Assembly (NCBI RefSeq): GCF_011694815.1 | Contig: NZ_CP050177.1 | Location: 2,097,001 to 2,161,000 of the forward strand | Direction: 5' to 3' | Source of the DNA: Streptomyces liangshanensis | GTDB lineage: Bacteria > Actinomycetota > Actinomycetes > Streptomycetales > Streptomycetaceae | Length of the DNA: 64,000 bases | In this document: piece by piece, positions 26,853 to 34,729 of the stretch | How the letters are laid out: each line of letters starts with the position of its first letter | Numbering within the stretch: position 1 is the first letter of the stretch | Translations under genes and position numbers: made by a program | Notes under the pieces: model-generated | Told to the model about the DNA's origin: nothing | The model's input: the letters and a program-made list of their open reading frames with translations, nothing else | The model's database searches: none

Positions 26853-27565
26853 CGATCCGGGTGGTGGTCGCGGACGACCAGGAGCTGGTACGGAGCGGGT
26901 TCGCGATGATCCTGGACGCGCAGCCCGACATCGAGGTGGTGGCGGAGGCGGGCGACGGCGCGGCGGCGGTCCGGGCCGTGCGGCGCCACCGCCCCGAGGT
27001 GGCGCTGCTGGACATCCGGATGCCGGGGACGGACGGGATCGAGGCGTGCCGGGCCATCACCTCGGCGGGCGGCTGCCGGACGGTCATGCTCACCACCTTC
27101 GACTCCGACGCGTACGTGTACGAGGCGCTGCACGCGGGCGCGTGCGGGTTCCTGCTCAAGGACGTCCGGCGGGACGATCTGGTGCACGCGGTACGGGTGG
27201 TGGCGGCGGGCGACTCGCTGCTGGCGCCGTCGGTGGCGCGGCGGTTGGTCGAGGAGTACGTACGGCGTTCCCCGGCGCCCTCGGCCGTGGCGGCTGCTTC
27301 CGCCCGGCCCGACGTCCTGACCGCGCGCGAGCACGAGACGCTGCTGCACCTGGCGCGGGGGCGGTCGAACGCGGAGATCGCGGCGGCGCTGACGCTCAGC
27401 GAGCACACGGTCAAGACCCATGTCGGCAACGTGCTGGCGAAGTTGGGGCTCCGGGACCGGATCCAGGCGGTGATCCACGCGTACGAGACCGGGCTGATCG
27501 CGGCCGGGCATCCCTCGGCCGGGGGAGAGCGGGCCGCCGACTCCCCCGTACCGGCGAGGGATTGA
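26849..27565 (+). CDS. LuxR-family response regulator
   Basis: A 238-residue regulator. The receiver domain (1-120) has acidic residues D9 and D10 and the phospho-acceptor D55 in ALLDIRMP, with K107-type signature FLLKDVRRDD. The LuxR helix-turn-helix is at about 170-220 (LTAREHETLLHLARG, LSEHTVKTHVGNVLAKLG). The TTG start at 26849 overlaps the kinase TGA (TTGA). It is the partner of the upstream kinase. A secreted serine hydrolase gene lies 98 bases downstream and could be a target. Confidence 0.88.
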   Translation: MTIRVVVADDQELVRSGFAMILDAQPDIEVVAEAGDGAAAVRAVRRHRPEVALLDIRMPGTDGIEACRAITSAGGCRTVMLTTFDSDAYVYEALHAGACGFLLKDVRRDDLVHAVRVVAAGDSLLAPSVARRLVEEYVRRSPAPSAVAAASARPDVLTAREHETLLHLARGRSNAEIAAALTLSEHTVKTHVGNVLAKLGLRDRIQAVIHAYETGLIAAGHPSAGGERAADSPVPARD

Positions 27566-27662
27566 GGCGCCGGGACCGCTCGCCCGGGCGATCCGCCGGG
27601 GCGCCGTGGTCCGCAGGATGAGGAGGGCCGGCCAGTCGGCCCCGTCACCTGGAGACCACGCC

Positions 27663-28910
27663 ATGAACACCCGTACCCGCACCACCCGCATCCGCACCGC
27701 CCGTATCCGCACCACCCGCATCCGCACCACCCGCATCCACGTCACCCTGGCCGCCGCCCTGGTCCTGGGGATCACGGCGGGATCCCCGGCCCCGGCCGCG
27801 CTCGCCGCACCGGACACCGCGCGGCACGCGCCCGGCGCCACCGCCGCCCCCGACGCCCGGGCCCTGCGCGCCGCCCTGGCCGGGCTGCCCGACGCCGACG
27901 CCACCGCCGCGCTCGTCCGGGTCGGCGGCACGGACGGCGTCTGGCGCGGCAGCGCGGGCATGCACGACCTGGCCTCGGGCGCGCCCGCCGACCCGCACGC
28001 CCGCTTCCGGGCCGGTTCGGTGACCAAGGTGTTCACGGCGGCGGTGGTGCTCCAACTGGCCGCCGAGCACCGGGTCGACCTGGGCCGGACGGTCCGCTCC
28101 TACCTGCCGGACCTGGTCCCCGCCGCGTACGGGCGGGTGACCGTACGGCAGTTGCTGAACCACACCAGCGGGATCCCGGCCGCCGACCTGCCGGGCACCA
28201 CCCCCGAGGAGCGGTACGCGCACCGCTTCGACGTCCACGACCCCGCCGAGATGGCCGCCTCGGCCCTGGCGGAGGAGCCGGAGTTCGCGCCGGGCGAGCA
28301 GCAGCACTACCTGAACATCAACTACACCCTGCTGGGCCTGCTGACCGAGAAGGTCACGGGCCGCCCGTACGCCGACGAGGTGGCCCGCCGCGTGCTGCGC
28401 CCGCTCGGGCTGCGCGACACGTACGTCCCCGGCGCCGATCCCCGGATCAGCGGCCCGCACAACCACGGCTACCAGACGTTCGACCTCCCCGGCGGGGGCA
28501 CGGAGCTGCGCGACGTGACGGTGTGGAACGCGACCGAGTCCTGGGCGGCCGGTGACCTCATCTCCAGTACGGCGGATCTGGAACGCTTCGTCCAGGCGCT
28601 GTTCCGGGGGCGGGTCGTCCCGCGTCCGCAGCTGGCGGAGATGTTCACGCTGCCCGCCGGGTCCGTGCGCCAGTACGGCTCGGGCGACCCGGCCGCGTAC
28701 AGCGCGGGCCTGTCGGTCGTCACGCTCGGGGGCCGTCAGGTGTGGGGCAAGACCGGGAGCCGCTGGGGCTACACGACGGCGATCGGGGCGACCCGCGACC
28801 TCTCGCGCACGCTGGTCTACAGCGTCAACGCGACGGACGCGAAGGGCGAGGGGATGAACCCGAGGGCGCTGTCGCTGATGGTGGCGGCGTTCGGGGAGCC
28901 GTCCGCGTAA
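27663..28910 (+). CDS. Secreted serine hydrolase (beta-lactamase/D-Ala-D-Ala carboxypeptidase class C type)
   Basis: A 415-residue enzyme. The N-terminus is unusual: four tandem copies of RTTRI-like pentads (residues 6-25) make a very basic n-region before the hydrophobic core VTLAAALVLGITAGS and a cleavage site near ALAAPD. The SxxK motif is AGSVTKVFTA, with Ser as nucleophile; NTSGIPAAD and the KTG-like GKTGSRWGY fit class C esterase and carboxypeptidase families. It probably acts outside the cell on peptidoglycan stem peptides or small esters. The ATG at 27663 follows a GGAG site (27650-27653) by nine bases. It follows a kinase and regulator pair. Confidence 0.85.
   Translation: MNTRTRTTRIRTARIRTTRIRTTRIHVTLAAALVLGITAGSPAPAALAAPDTARHAPGATAAPDARALRAALAGLPDADATAALVRVGGTDGVWRGSAGMHDLASGAPADPHARFRAGSVTKVFTAAVVLQLAAEHRVDLGRTVRSYLPDLVPAAYGRVTVRQLLNHTSGIPAADLPGTTPEERYAHRFDVHDPAEMAASALAEEPEFAPGEQQHYLNINYTLLGLLTEKVTGRPYADEVARRVLRPLGLRDTYVPGADPRISGPHNHGYQTFDLPGGGTELRDVTVWNATESWAAGDLISSTADLERFVQALFRGRVVPRPQLAEMFTLPAGSVRQYGSGDPAAYSAGLSVVTLGGRQVWGKTGSRWGYTTAIGATRDLSRTLVYSVNATDAKGEGMNPRALSLMVAAFGEPSA
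27678..27737 (+). repeat. Tandem 15-bp repeat inside the signal peptide region
   Basis: Four consecutive 15-base units (CGCACCACCCGCATC, with one variant ACCGCCCGTATC) encode Arg-Thr-Thr-Arg-Ile. Being a multiple of three, copy number changes keep the frame and only alter the length of the positively charged start. Confidence 0.85.
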
Positions 28911-28925
28911 GGGGCAGGGCACGGA

Positions 28926-28960
28926 GGGAGCGCCCGGCCGCCGCGCGGCCGGGCGCTCCC
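28926..28960. terminator. Bidirectional hairpin terminator
   Basis: A perfect 16-bp stem (28926-28941 with 28945-28960, arm GGGAGCGCCCGGCCGC) closes a 3-base loop CGC. It lies between the convergent serine hydrolase and aldehyde dehydrogenase genes. Confidence 0.85.
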
Positions 28961-28982
28961 CGTCCCACCTGTCCCAGGCGTC

Positions 28983-30422
28983 TCAGCTGTCGAGCGACGT
29001 CATGACGTGCTTGATACGGGTGTAGTCGTCGAAGCCGTACCCGGAGAGGTCCTTGCCGTACCCGGACTGCTTGAAGCCGCCGTGCGGCATCTCGGCGACC
29101 AGCGGGATGTGGGTGTTGATCCACACGCAGCCGAAGTCCAGGGCCTTCGACATGCGCATCGCGCGGCCGTGGTCCTTCGTCCACACGGAGGACGCGAGGG
29201 CGAAGTCGACGCCGTTCGCGTACTCGACGGCCTGCTCCTCGTCCGTGAAGGACTGGACGGTGATGACGGGGCCGAAGACCTCCTGCTGGACGATCTCGTC
29301 GTCCTGCCGGAGCCCGGAGACGACGGTCGCGGCGTAGAAGTACCCCTGGTCACCGACGCGGTGGCCGCCGGCCTGGACCTTGGCGTGCGCGGGCAGCCGC
29401 TCGATGAAGCCCGAGACGTGCGCGAGCTGGTTCGCGTTGTTGAGCGGCCCGTAGAGCACGTCCTCGTCGTCCGCCGCGCCCGTCTTGGTGTCGGCGGCGG
29501 CCTTGGCGAGGGCCGTCACGAACTCGTCGTGGATCGACTCGTGGACGAGGACCCGGCAAGCGGCCGTACAGTCCTGTCCCGCGTTGAAGTACCCCGCCAC
29601 CGCGATGTCCTCGACGGCCTTCGCGATGTCGACGTCCTCGAACACGACGACCGGCGCCTTGCCGCCCAGCTCCAGGTGGACGCGCTTGACGTCCTTGGCC
29701 GCCGACGCGGCGACCTGGGCGCCGGCCCGTACCGAACCGGTGATGGACGCCATCGCGGGCGTCGGGTGCTCGACCATCAGCCGCCCGGTGTCCCGGTCGC
29801 CGCACAGGACGTTGAAGACGCCCTGGGGGACGATCGCGCCGATGATCTCGGCGAGGAGGAGCGTCGAGGCGGGGGTGGTGTCGGACGGCTTGAGGACCAC
29901 CGTGTTGCCGGCCGCGAGCGCGGGCGCGAACTTCCACACGGCCATCATCATCGGGTAGTTCCAGGGCGCGACCTGGGCGCAGACGCCGAGCGGCTCGCGC
30001 CGTACGAACGAGGTCAGCCCCTCCATGTACTCGCCGGCCGAGCGGCCTTCGAGCATCCGGGCGGCCCCCGCGAAGAAGCGGATCTGGTCCACCATGGGCG
30101 GGATCTCTTCGGTACGGGTCATTTCCAGCGGCTTGCCGGTGTTCTCCGACTCGGTCGCGATCAGCTCCTCCGCCCGCTCCTCGACGGCGTCCGCGATCCT
30201 GAGCAGGACCTTCTGGCGCTCGGCGGGCGTGGCGTCGCGCCAGGCCGGGAAGGCGGCCGCGGCGGCCTCCATGGCGGCGTCGACGTCGGCCTGACCCGAG
30301 AGCGGCGACGTGGCGTACACCTGGCCCGTGGCCGGGTCGACCACGTCGATCGTCCGCCCGTCGGCGGCGTCCCGGAACTCCCCGTTGATGTAGTTACGCA
30401 GACGGCGCGGTTCGGTGGTCAC
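28983..30422 (-). CDS. Gamma-aminobutyraldehyde dehydrogenase
   Basis: A 479-residue aldehyde dehydrogenase. Catalytic Cys285 is in AGQDCTAACR and Glu251 in LELGGKAP; the NTHIPLVAEMPHGGFKQSG segment resembles aminobutyraldehyde dehydrogenases of the PatD type. It should produce GABA from 4-aminobutanal. The GTG at 30422 (MTTEPRRL) sits six bases after AGGAGG, so I place the start there and not at the open frame beginning at 30695. It diverges from the Lrp-type regulator over 175 bases, which is the classical arrangement of an Lrp regulator and its target. Confidence 0.88.
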   Translation of the reverse strand: MTTEPRRLRNYINGEFRDAADGRTIDVVDPATGQVYATSPLSGQADVDAAMEAAAAAFPAWRDATPAERQKVLLRIADAVEERAEELIATESENTGKPLEMTRTEEIPPMVDQIRFFAGAARMLEGRSAGEYMEGLTSFVRREPLGVCAQVAPWNYPMMMAVWKFAPALAAGNTVVLKPSDTTPASTLLLAEIIGAIVPQGVFNVLCGDRDTGRLMVEHPTPAMASITGSVRAGAQVAASAAKDVKRVHLELGGKAPVVVFEDVDIAKAVEDIAVAGYFNAGQDCTAACRVLVHESIHDEFVTALAKAAADTKTGAADDEDVLYGPLNNANQLAHVSGFIERLPAHAKVQAGGHRVGDQGYFYAATVVSGLRQDDEIVQQEVFGPVITVQSFTDEEQAVEYANGVDFALASSVWTKDHGRAMRMSKALDFGCVWINTHIPLVAEMPHGGFKQSGYGKDLSGYGFDDYTRIKHVMTSLDS

Positions 30423-30544
30423 TGCCACCCTCCTGTCAGGTGTCCGGTGTCCGGTGGGTGAGACACCCAGCCTAATGGCTCGGTCGACGCTTTCGACAGG
30501 CCCGGCCCCCACGAACTTCGGATTCGGTTCCCCAGAGGTCCCGT

Positions 30545-30555
30545 AACAACGAATT
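30545..30555. promoter_or_regulatory. Candidate Lrp operator core
   Basis: AACAACGAATT lies between the divergent dehydrogenase and Lrp-type genes. Its flanks form a weak palindrome (GTAACAACG and CATCGCTAC). A near-identical AACAACGGAATC occurs on the minus strand at 21270-21281, before the other aldehyde dehydrogenase. Confidence 0.35.
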
Positions 30556-30597
30556 TCATCGCTACAGGGTTGCGGGACGGTCGAGTCGCAGTGCACA

Positions 30598-31110
30598 GTG
30601 AGCTGCGTGGCCAGTCGCAGCGCAGATCCCAGACCGGAGTCCAGGAGCGGGAACGGATCCTCCCCCTCCATCGATGCCGTGTCCCTCGCCATCATCGAAC
30701 AGCTCCAGGAGGACGGCCGGCGCTCCTACGCGGCGATCGGCAAGGCCGTCGGGCTCTCCGAGGCGGCCGTGCGCCAGCGGGTGCAGAAGCTGCTCGACCA
30801 GGGCGTGATGCAGATCGTCGCCGTCACCGACCCGCTCACCGTCGGCTTCCGGCGCCAGGCGATGGTCGGCATCAACGTCGAGGGCGACATGGACGCCGTG
30901 GCCGACGCGCTGGCGGCGATGGACGAGTGCGAGTACGTGGTGATGACCGCGGGCTCCTTCGACCTGATGGTGGAGATCGTCTGCGAGGACGACGAACACC
31001 TGCTGGAAGTGATCAACAAAAGGATCCGCGCGCTCCCCGGCGTGCGCTCCACCGAGAGCTTCATCTACCTCAAGTTGAAGAAGCAGACCTACATGTGGGG
31101 AACCCGATAG
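30598..31110 (+). CDS. Lrp/AsnC-family transcriptional regulator of amine catabolism
   Basis: A 170-residue regulator. The helix-turn-helix (about residues 24-75) includes SIDAVSLAIIEQLQEDGRR and LSEAAVRQRVQKLLDQG; the RAM ligand domain follows, with GINVEGDMDAV and VVMTAGSFDLMVEI. The GTG at 30598 is chosen with doubt, as a GTG at 30607 would drop three residues. It probably represses the divergent dehydrogenase and the aminotransferase that follows two bases after its stop. I recall that the S. coelicolor orthologue region encodes EpuRI, a polyamine-responsive regulator; that is memory, not checked. Binding of a polyamine or GABA as ligand is inferred. Confidence 0.8.
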   Translation: MSCVASRSADPRPESRSGNGSSPSIDAVSLAIIEQLQEDGRRSYAAIGKAVGLSEAAVRQRVQKLLDQGVMQIVAVTDPLTVGFRRQAMVGINVEGDMDAVADALAAMDECEYVVMTAGSFDLMVEIVCEDDEHLLEVINKRIRALPGVRSTESFIYLKLKKQTYMWGTR

Positions 31111-31112
31111 TC

Positions 31113-32474
31113 GTGAGCCAGGACCTCTCCAAGACCGCGTACGACCACCTGTGGATGCACTTCACCCGCATGTCGTCGTACAAAGACGCACCCGTGCCCA
31201 CCATCGTGCGTGGCGAGGGCACCTACATCTACGACGACACGGGCAAGCGCTACCTCGACGGCCTCTCCGGCCTGTTCGTGGTCAACGCCGGCCACGGCCG
31301 TCACGAACTGGCCGAGACCGCCTACAAGCAGGCGCAGGAGCTGGCCTTCTTCCCGATCTGGTCGTACGCCCACCCCAACGCGGTCGAGCTGGCCGAGCGG
31401 CTGGCCCACTACGCGCCCGGCGACCTCAACAAGGTCTTCTTCACCACGGGCGGCGGTGAGGCCGTCGAGACCGCCTGGAAGCTCGCCAAGCAGTACTTCA
31501 AACTGACCGGCAAGCCGACCAAGTACAAGGTCATCTCCCGCGCGGTGGCCTACCACGGCACCCCGCAGGGCGCCCTCTCCATCACCGGACTGCCCTCGCT
31601 CAAGGCGCCCTTCGAGCCGCTGGTCCCCGGCGCGCACAAGGTCGTCAACACCAACATCTACCGCGCCCCCATATTCGGGGACGACCCCGAGGCGTACGGG
31701 CGCTGGTGCGCCGACCAGATCGAGCAGGAGATCCTCTTCGAGGGCCCCGACACGGTCGCGGCGGTCTTCCTGGAGCCGGTGCAGAACGCGGGCGGCTGCT
31801 TCCCGCCGCCGCCCGGGTACTTCCGGCGGGTCCGCGAGATCTGCGACCAGTACGACGTGCTGCTCGTCTCCGACGAGGTCATCTGCGCGTTCGGCCGGCT
31901 CGGCACGATGTTCGCGTGCGACAAGTTCGACTACGTACCGGACATGATCACCTGCGCGAAGGGCATGACGTCGGGCTACTCCCCGATCGGCGCGTGCATC
32001 ATCTCCGACCGCCTCGCCGAGCCGTTCTACGAGGGGGACAACACCTTCCTGCACGGCTACACCTTCGGCGGCCACCCGGTCTCGGCCGCGGTGGGCCTCG
32101 CCAACCTCGACATCTTCGAGCGCGAGGGCCTCAACCAGCACGTCCTGGACAACGAGGGCGCGTTCTTCGACACCCTCAAGAAGCTCCACGACCTGCCGAT
32201 CGTCGGCGACGTCCGCGGCAACGGGTTCTTCTACGGCATCGAGCTGGTGAAGGACAAGGCGACGAAGGAGACGTTCACCGACGAGGAGACCGAGCGGGTC
32301 CTGTACGGGTTCCTCTCCAAGGAGCTGTTCGACCGCGGCCTGTACTGCCGCGCGGACGACCGGGGGGACCCGGTGGTCCAGCTGGCCCCGCCGCTGATCT
32401 CCGACCAGGCGACCTTCGACGAGATCGAGGGGATCCTGCGGTCGGTCCTGACGGAGGCGTGGACGAAGCTCTGA
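31113..32474 (+). CDS. Omega-aminotransferase (putrescine/beta-alanine:pyruvate type)
   Basis: A 453-residue class III PLP aminotransferase. The PLP lysine is K283 in CAKGMTSGYSP; D254 in VSDEVICAFGRLG binds the ring nitrogen. The sequence from residue 1 (SQDLSKTAYDHLWMHF) is typical of the omega-amino acid:pyruvate group, so putrescine, cadaverine or beta-alanine is more likely than GABA. The GTG at 31113 begins two bases after the regulator stop, so the two are cotranscribed. A product aldehyde would feed the divergent dehydrogenase. A hairpin terminator follows. Confidence 0.85.
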   Translation: MSQDLSKTAYDHLWMHFTRMSSYKDAPVPTIVRGEGTYIYDDTGKRYLDGLSGLFVVNAGHGRHELAETAYKQAQELAFFPIWSYAHPNAVELAERLAHYAPGDLNKVFFTTGGGEAVETAWKLAKQYFKLTGKPTKYKVISRAVAYHGTPQGALSITGLPSLKAPFEPLVPGAHKVVNTNIYRAPIFGDDPEAYGRWCADQIEQEILFEGPDTVAAVFLEPVQNAGGCFPPPPGYFRRVREICDQYDVLLVSDEVICAFGRLGTMFACDKFDYVPDMITCAKGMTSGYSPIGACIISDRLAEPFYEGDNTFLHGYTFGGHPVSAAVGLANLDIFEREGLNQHVLDNEGAFFDTLKKLHDLPIVGDVRGNGFFYGIELVKDKATKETFTDEETERVLYGFLSKELFDRGLYCRADDRGDPVVQLAPPLISDQATFDEIEGILRSVLTEAWTKL

Positions 32475-32506
32475 CCGCCGGAGCGCTGATCACCTGATCG
32501 TATCGA

Positions 32507-32552
32507 CGGCCCGGGTGCCCCCTTTCGAGTGAGAAGGGTGGCATCCGGGCCG
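32507..32552. terminator. Hairpin terminator downstream of the aminotransferase
   Basis: CGGCCCGGGTGCC (32507-32519) can pair with GGCATCCGGGCCG (32540-32552) with one mismatch, and inner C- and G-rich segments add further pairs. It lies 33 bases past the stop. The following ABC gene may start from its own promoter in the remaining 75 bases. Confidence 0.65.
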
Positions 32553-32627
32553 TGTGCTGTGCGCGCACCCGGCCCGGGTTACCTACCGTGCCGAGAGACC
32601 GATCCGACCGAGGTGGAGGTGTGCGCC

Positions 32628-33356
32628 ATGGTGGCCCCGCCGGACAACGACGTGCTCTGGGCTCGTTCCCTGCACTACTCCCACAACGGCTCGCCCGCCC
32701 TCACCGGTGTCTCGCTGGGCGTGCGCGAGGGCGACATCCTCGCCGTGAACGGCCCGCGCGGCAGCGGCAAGTCGACGCTGCTGCGCTGCCTGTCCGGCCA
32801 ACTGGTGCCGGACCAGGGCGAGGTGTGGTTCAACAGCTCGCCCGTCCACACCATGAACGCGGTGCTGCGCGAACGCCTGCGCCGCGACCGTTTCAGCTGG
32901 ATCGACCCGGAGCCGTGCCTCGTCCCCGAGCTGAGCGCCTGGGAGAACGCCGCGCTGCCGCTGCTGATGCGGGGCGCCGGGCACCGCGCGTCCAAGACCG
33001 CCGCCATGGAGTGGCTGGAGCGCCTCGACATCGGCGCGTGCGCCCGTAAGCGCCCGCACGCCCTGCTCCAGAGCCAGCGCCAGCGGGTCGCCGTCGCCCG
33101 GGCCCTGGTCACCAAGCCGTCCGTGCTCTTCGCCGACGAACCGACCGCGCCCCTGCACCAGGCCGACCGGGCCCAGGTGCTCCGTACCCTGACCACCGCC
33201 GCCCGCTCGCACCGCATCACCGTGGTGCTGGCGACGCTGGACCCGGAGGTGGCGACCCTCGCCGACCGTACGGTCTCGCTGCTCGACGGCCGCCGGGTGG
33301 GCTCCCTCCAGCCGTCCGAGGCGGAAGGCCAGGACGCGTGCTCTCTCTCCGTCTGA
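32628..33356 (+). CDS. ABC transporter ATP-binding protein with a degenerate signature motif
   Basis: A 242-residue nucleotide-binding domain. Walker A is GPRGSGKST (normal) and Walker B is VLFADEPTA. The ABC signature, normally LSGGQ, is replaced by ALLQSQRQR, and the D-loop reads APLHQAD in place of a typical ALD. Such changes suggest weakened ATP turnover or a dimer in which only one site is active. The ATG at 32628 has GGAGG 9-13 bases upstream. It overlaps the membrane protein gene by 19 bases, with which it probably forms an exporter of the MacB/LolD kind. Substrate unknown. Confidence 0.8.
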   Translation: MVAPPDNDVLWARSLHYSHNGSPALTGVSLGVREGDILAVNGPRGSGKSTLLRCLSGQLVPDQGEVWFNSSPVHTMNAVLRERLRRDRFSWIDPEPCLVPELSAWENAALPLLMRGAGHRASKTAAMEWLERLDIGACARKRPHALLQSQRQRVAVARALVTKPSVLFADEPTAPLHQADRAQVLRTLTTAARSHRITVVLATLDPEVATLADRTVSLLDGRRVGSLQPSEAEGQDACSLSV

Positions 33357-34558
33357 CCCGCGGCACCCACCCGCTGGTCCTGCTGCGCCGGCTGCTGGTC
33401 GCCGCGGCATCCGCCGGGGTCGGATTCCTGCTGCTGTGCACCCTCGGCTGGGCGCTCGGCCACCCGGCCGGGTCGTACCTGCGGCTGCTGTGGTGCCTGG
33501 TGCCGCTGGCCGCCACCGTCCAGTTCGCGGTGGCGGTCGCCAGGACCGACCCGAGCACCCGGCCGCGCCGCGGACTGTCCGCGGTCGGCCTCGGCCCGGC
33601 CCGCCTCACGATGCTCGCCGTCGTGTCGACGGCCGTGGCCACCACCCTCGGCAGCGCGGTGGCGCTGCTGGTCTTCCTGCACCTGCGCGGCGACCTGACG
33701 GGCATGCCGTTCGACGGCGACGCGGCCGACCTGCTCTCCGCGGACCGGCCGCTGCCGATGGGCGCGGCGCTGACCCTGCTCGCGGCGGCGCCGGTTCTGG
33801 CGACGCTCGCCGCGGGCTTCGCGCTGCGCCCGCGCCCCACCGCCCCCGTGGCCGAGCGCTCCGAGGCCGGTACGGGTGCCGGGGCGGGTACCGGTACGGC
33901 GGAGGCCGGCGAGGCGAAGCCGCGGCGGCCGGACGCGTTCGCCCCGTCGTCCGCGCCGAGCGGGCTGCCGTGGGGGGTCGCGCTCACGGCGGCGGGCCTC
34001 GCGGTGGAGACGTACGCGAGCCGGAACGGCAACGCCGGCGCGCTGCCCCTGCCCGGCCGCTTCGACAGCGGCTCGGCGGGCGTGCTGGCCGGCTGGGCCC
34101 TGACCGCGGTCGGCCTCGCGCTGGCCGGCCCCGGCATCACCCACCTGTGCGGCTGGCTGCTCCAGACCCTGCGCCCCGGCGCGGTCCGGCTGCTGGCGGG
34201 GCGCACGCTGATGAGCGAGGCGAGGCGCATCGGGCGTCCGCTGGGCGTGCTGTGCGCGGTGATCTCCGGCGCGTTCGCGGCGGCGAGTCTGTACGGGCCC
34301 GGCGACGAACGGCCCTTCGGCCCGCTGACCGGGCTGGGCGCGGGGCTGGTCATCGGCTGCACGGCGGCGTCCCTGCTGACGGCGGCGCTGGAGTCGCGTC
34401 AGGCGCGGGCGACCACGACGGAGGAGCTGGTACGGCTGGGCGCCCCGGCGGCGATGCTCCGCACGGCGGCGGCGGTACGGGCGGCCACCCTGGTCGCCGT
34501 GTTCGTCCCGCTGACCTGGGCGGTCGCGTCGCTGGCCGCGGTGCCGCTGACGGCCTGA
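33338..34558 (+). CDS. Integral membrane partner of the ABC protein
   Basis: A 406-residue protein with about eight to ten hydrophobic segments and a charged, disordered loop around residues 175-210 (ERSEAGTGAGAGTGTAEAGE). I see no full FtsX-like domain. The C-terminal ATTTEELVRLGAPAAMLR resembles the cytoplasmic coupling region of permease proteins. The GTG at 33338 lies within the last codons of the ABC gene, so translation is coupled. Export of a lipid, peptide or drug is conceivable but nothing in the sequence decides it. Confidence 0.7.
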   Translation: MLSLRLTRGTHPLVLLRRLLVAAASAGVGFLLLCTLGWALGHPAGSYLRLLWCLVPLAATVQFAVAVARTDPSTRPRRGLSAVGLGPARLTMLAVVSTAVATTLGSAVALLVFLHLRGDLTGMPFDGDAADLLSADRPLPMGAALTLLAAAPVLATLAAGFALRPRPTAPVAERSEAGTGAGAGTGTAEAGEAKPRRPDAFAPSSAPSGLPWGVALTAAGLAVETYASRNGNAGALPLPGRFDSGSAGVLAGWALTAVGLALAGPGITHLCGWLLQTLRPGAVRLLAGRTLMSEARRIGRPLGVLCAVISGAFAAASLYGPGDERPFGPLTGLGAGLVIGCTAASLLTAALESRQARATTTEELVRLGAPAAMLRTAAAVRAATLVAVFVPLTWAVASLAAVPLTA

Positions 34559-34729
34559 GGCTTCCGCGGGGCGAACGGCCGCGCGGTCGGTGCCGAGGAC
34601 ACCGGTGATCGGCCGTCGCGAGGCGGACACGGGAATCTTCGTGGCGGGCGGGGGCCGGTGGGCGCGGGCGGGGTGCGCTGGGCGCGGGCGGGGCGGACGG
34701 TGAAGAGGACCGGCCGCTATCGTGACGCC

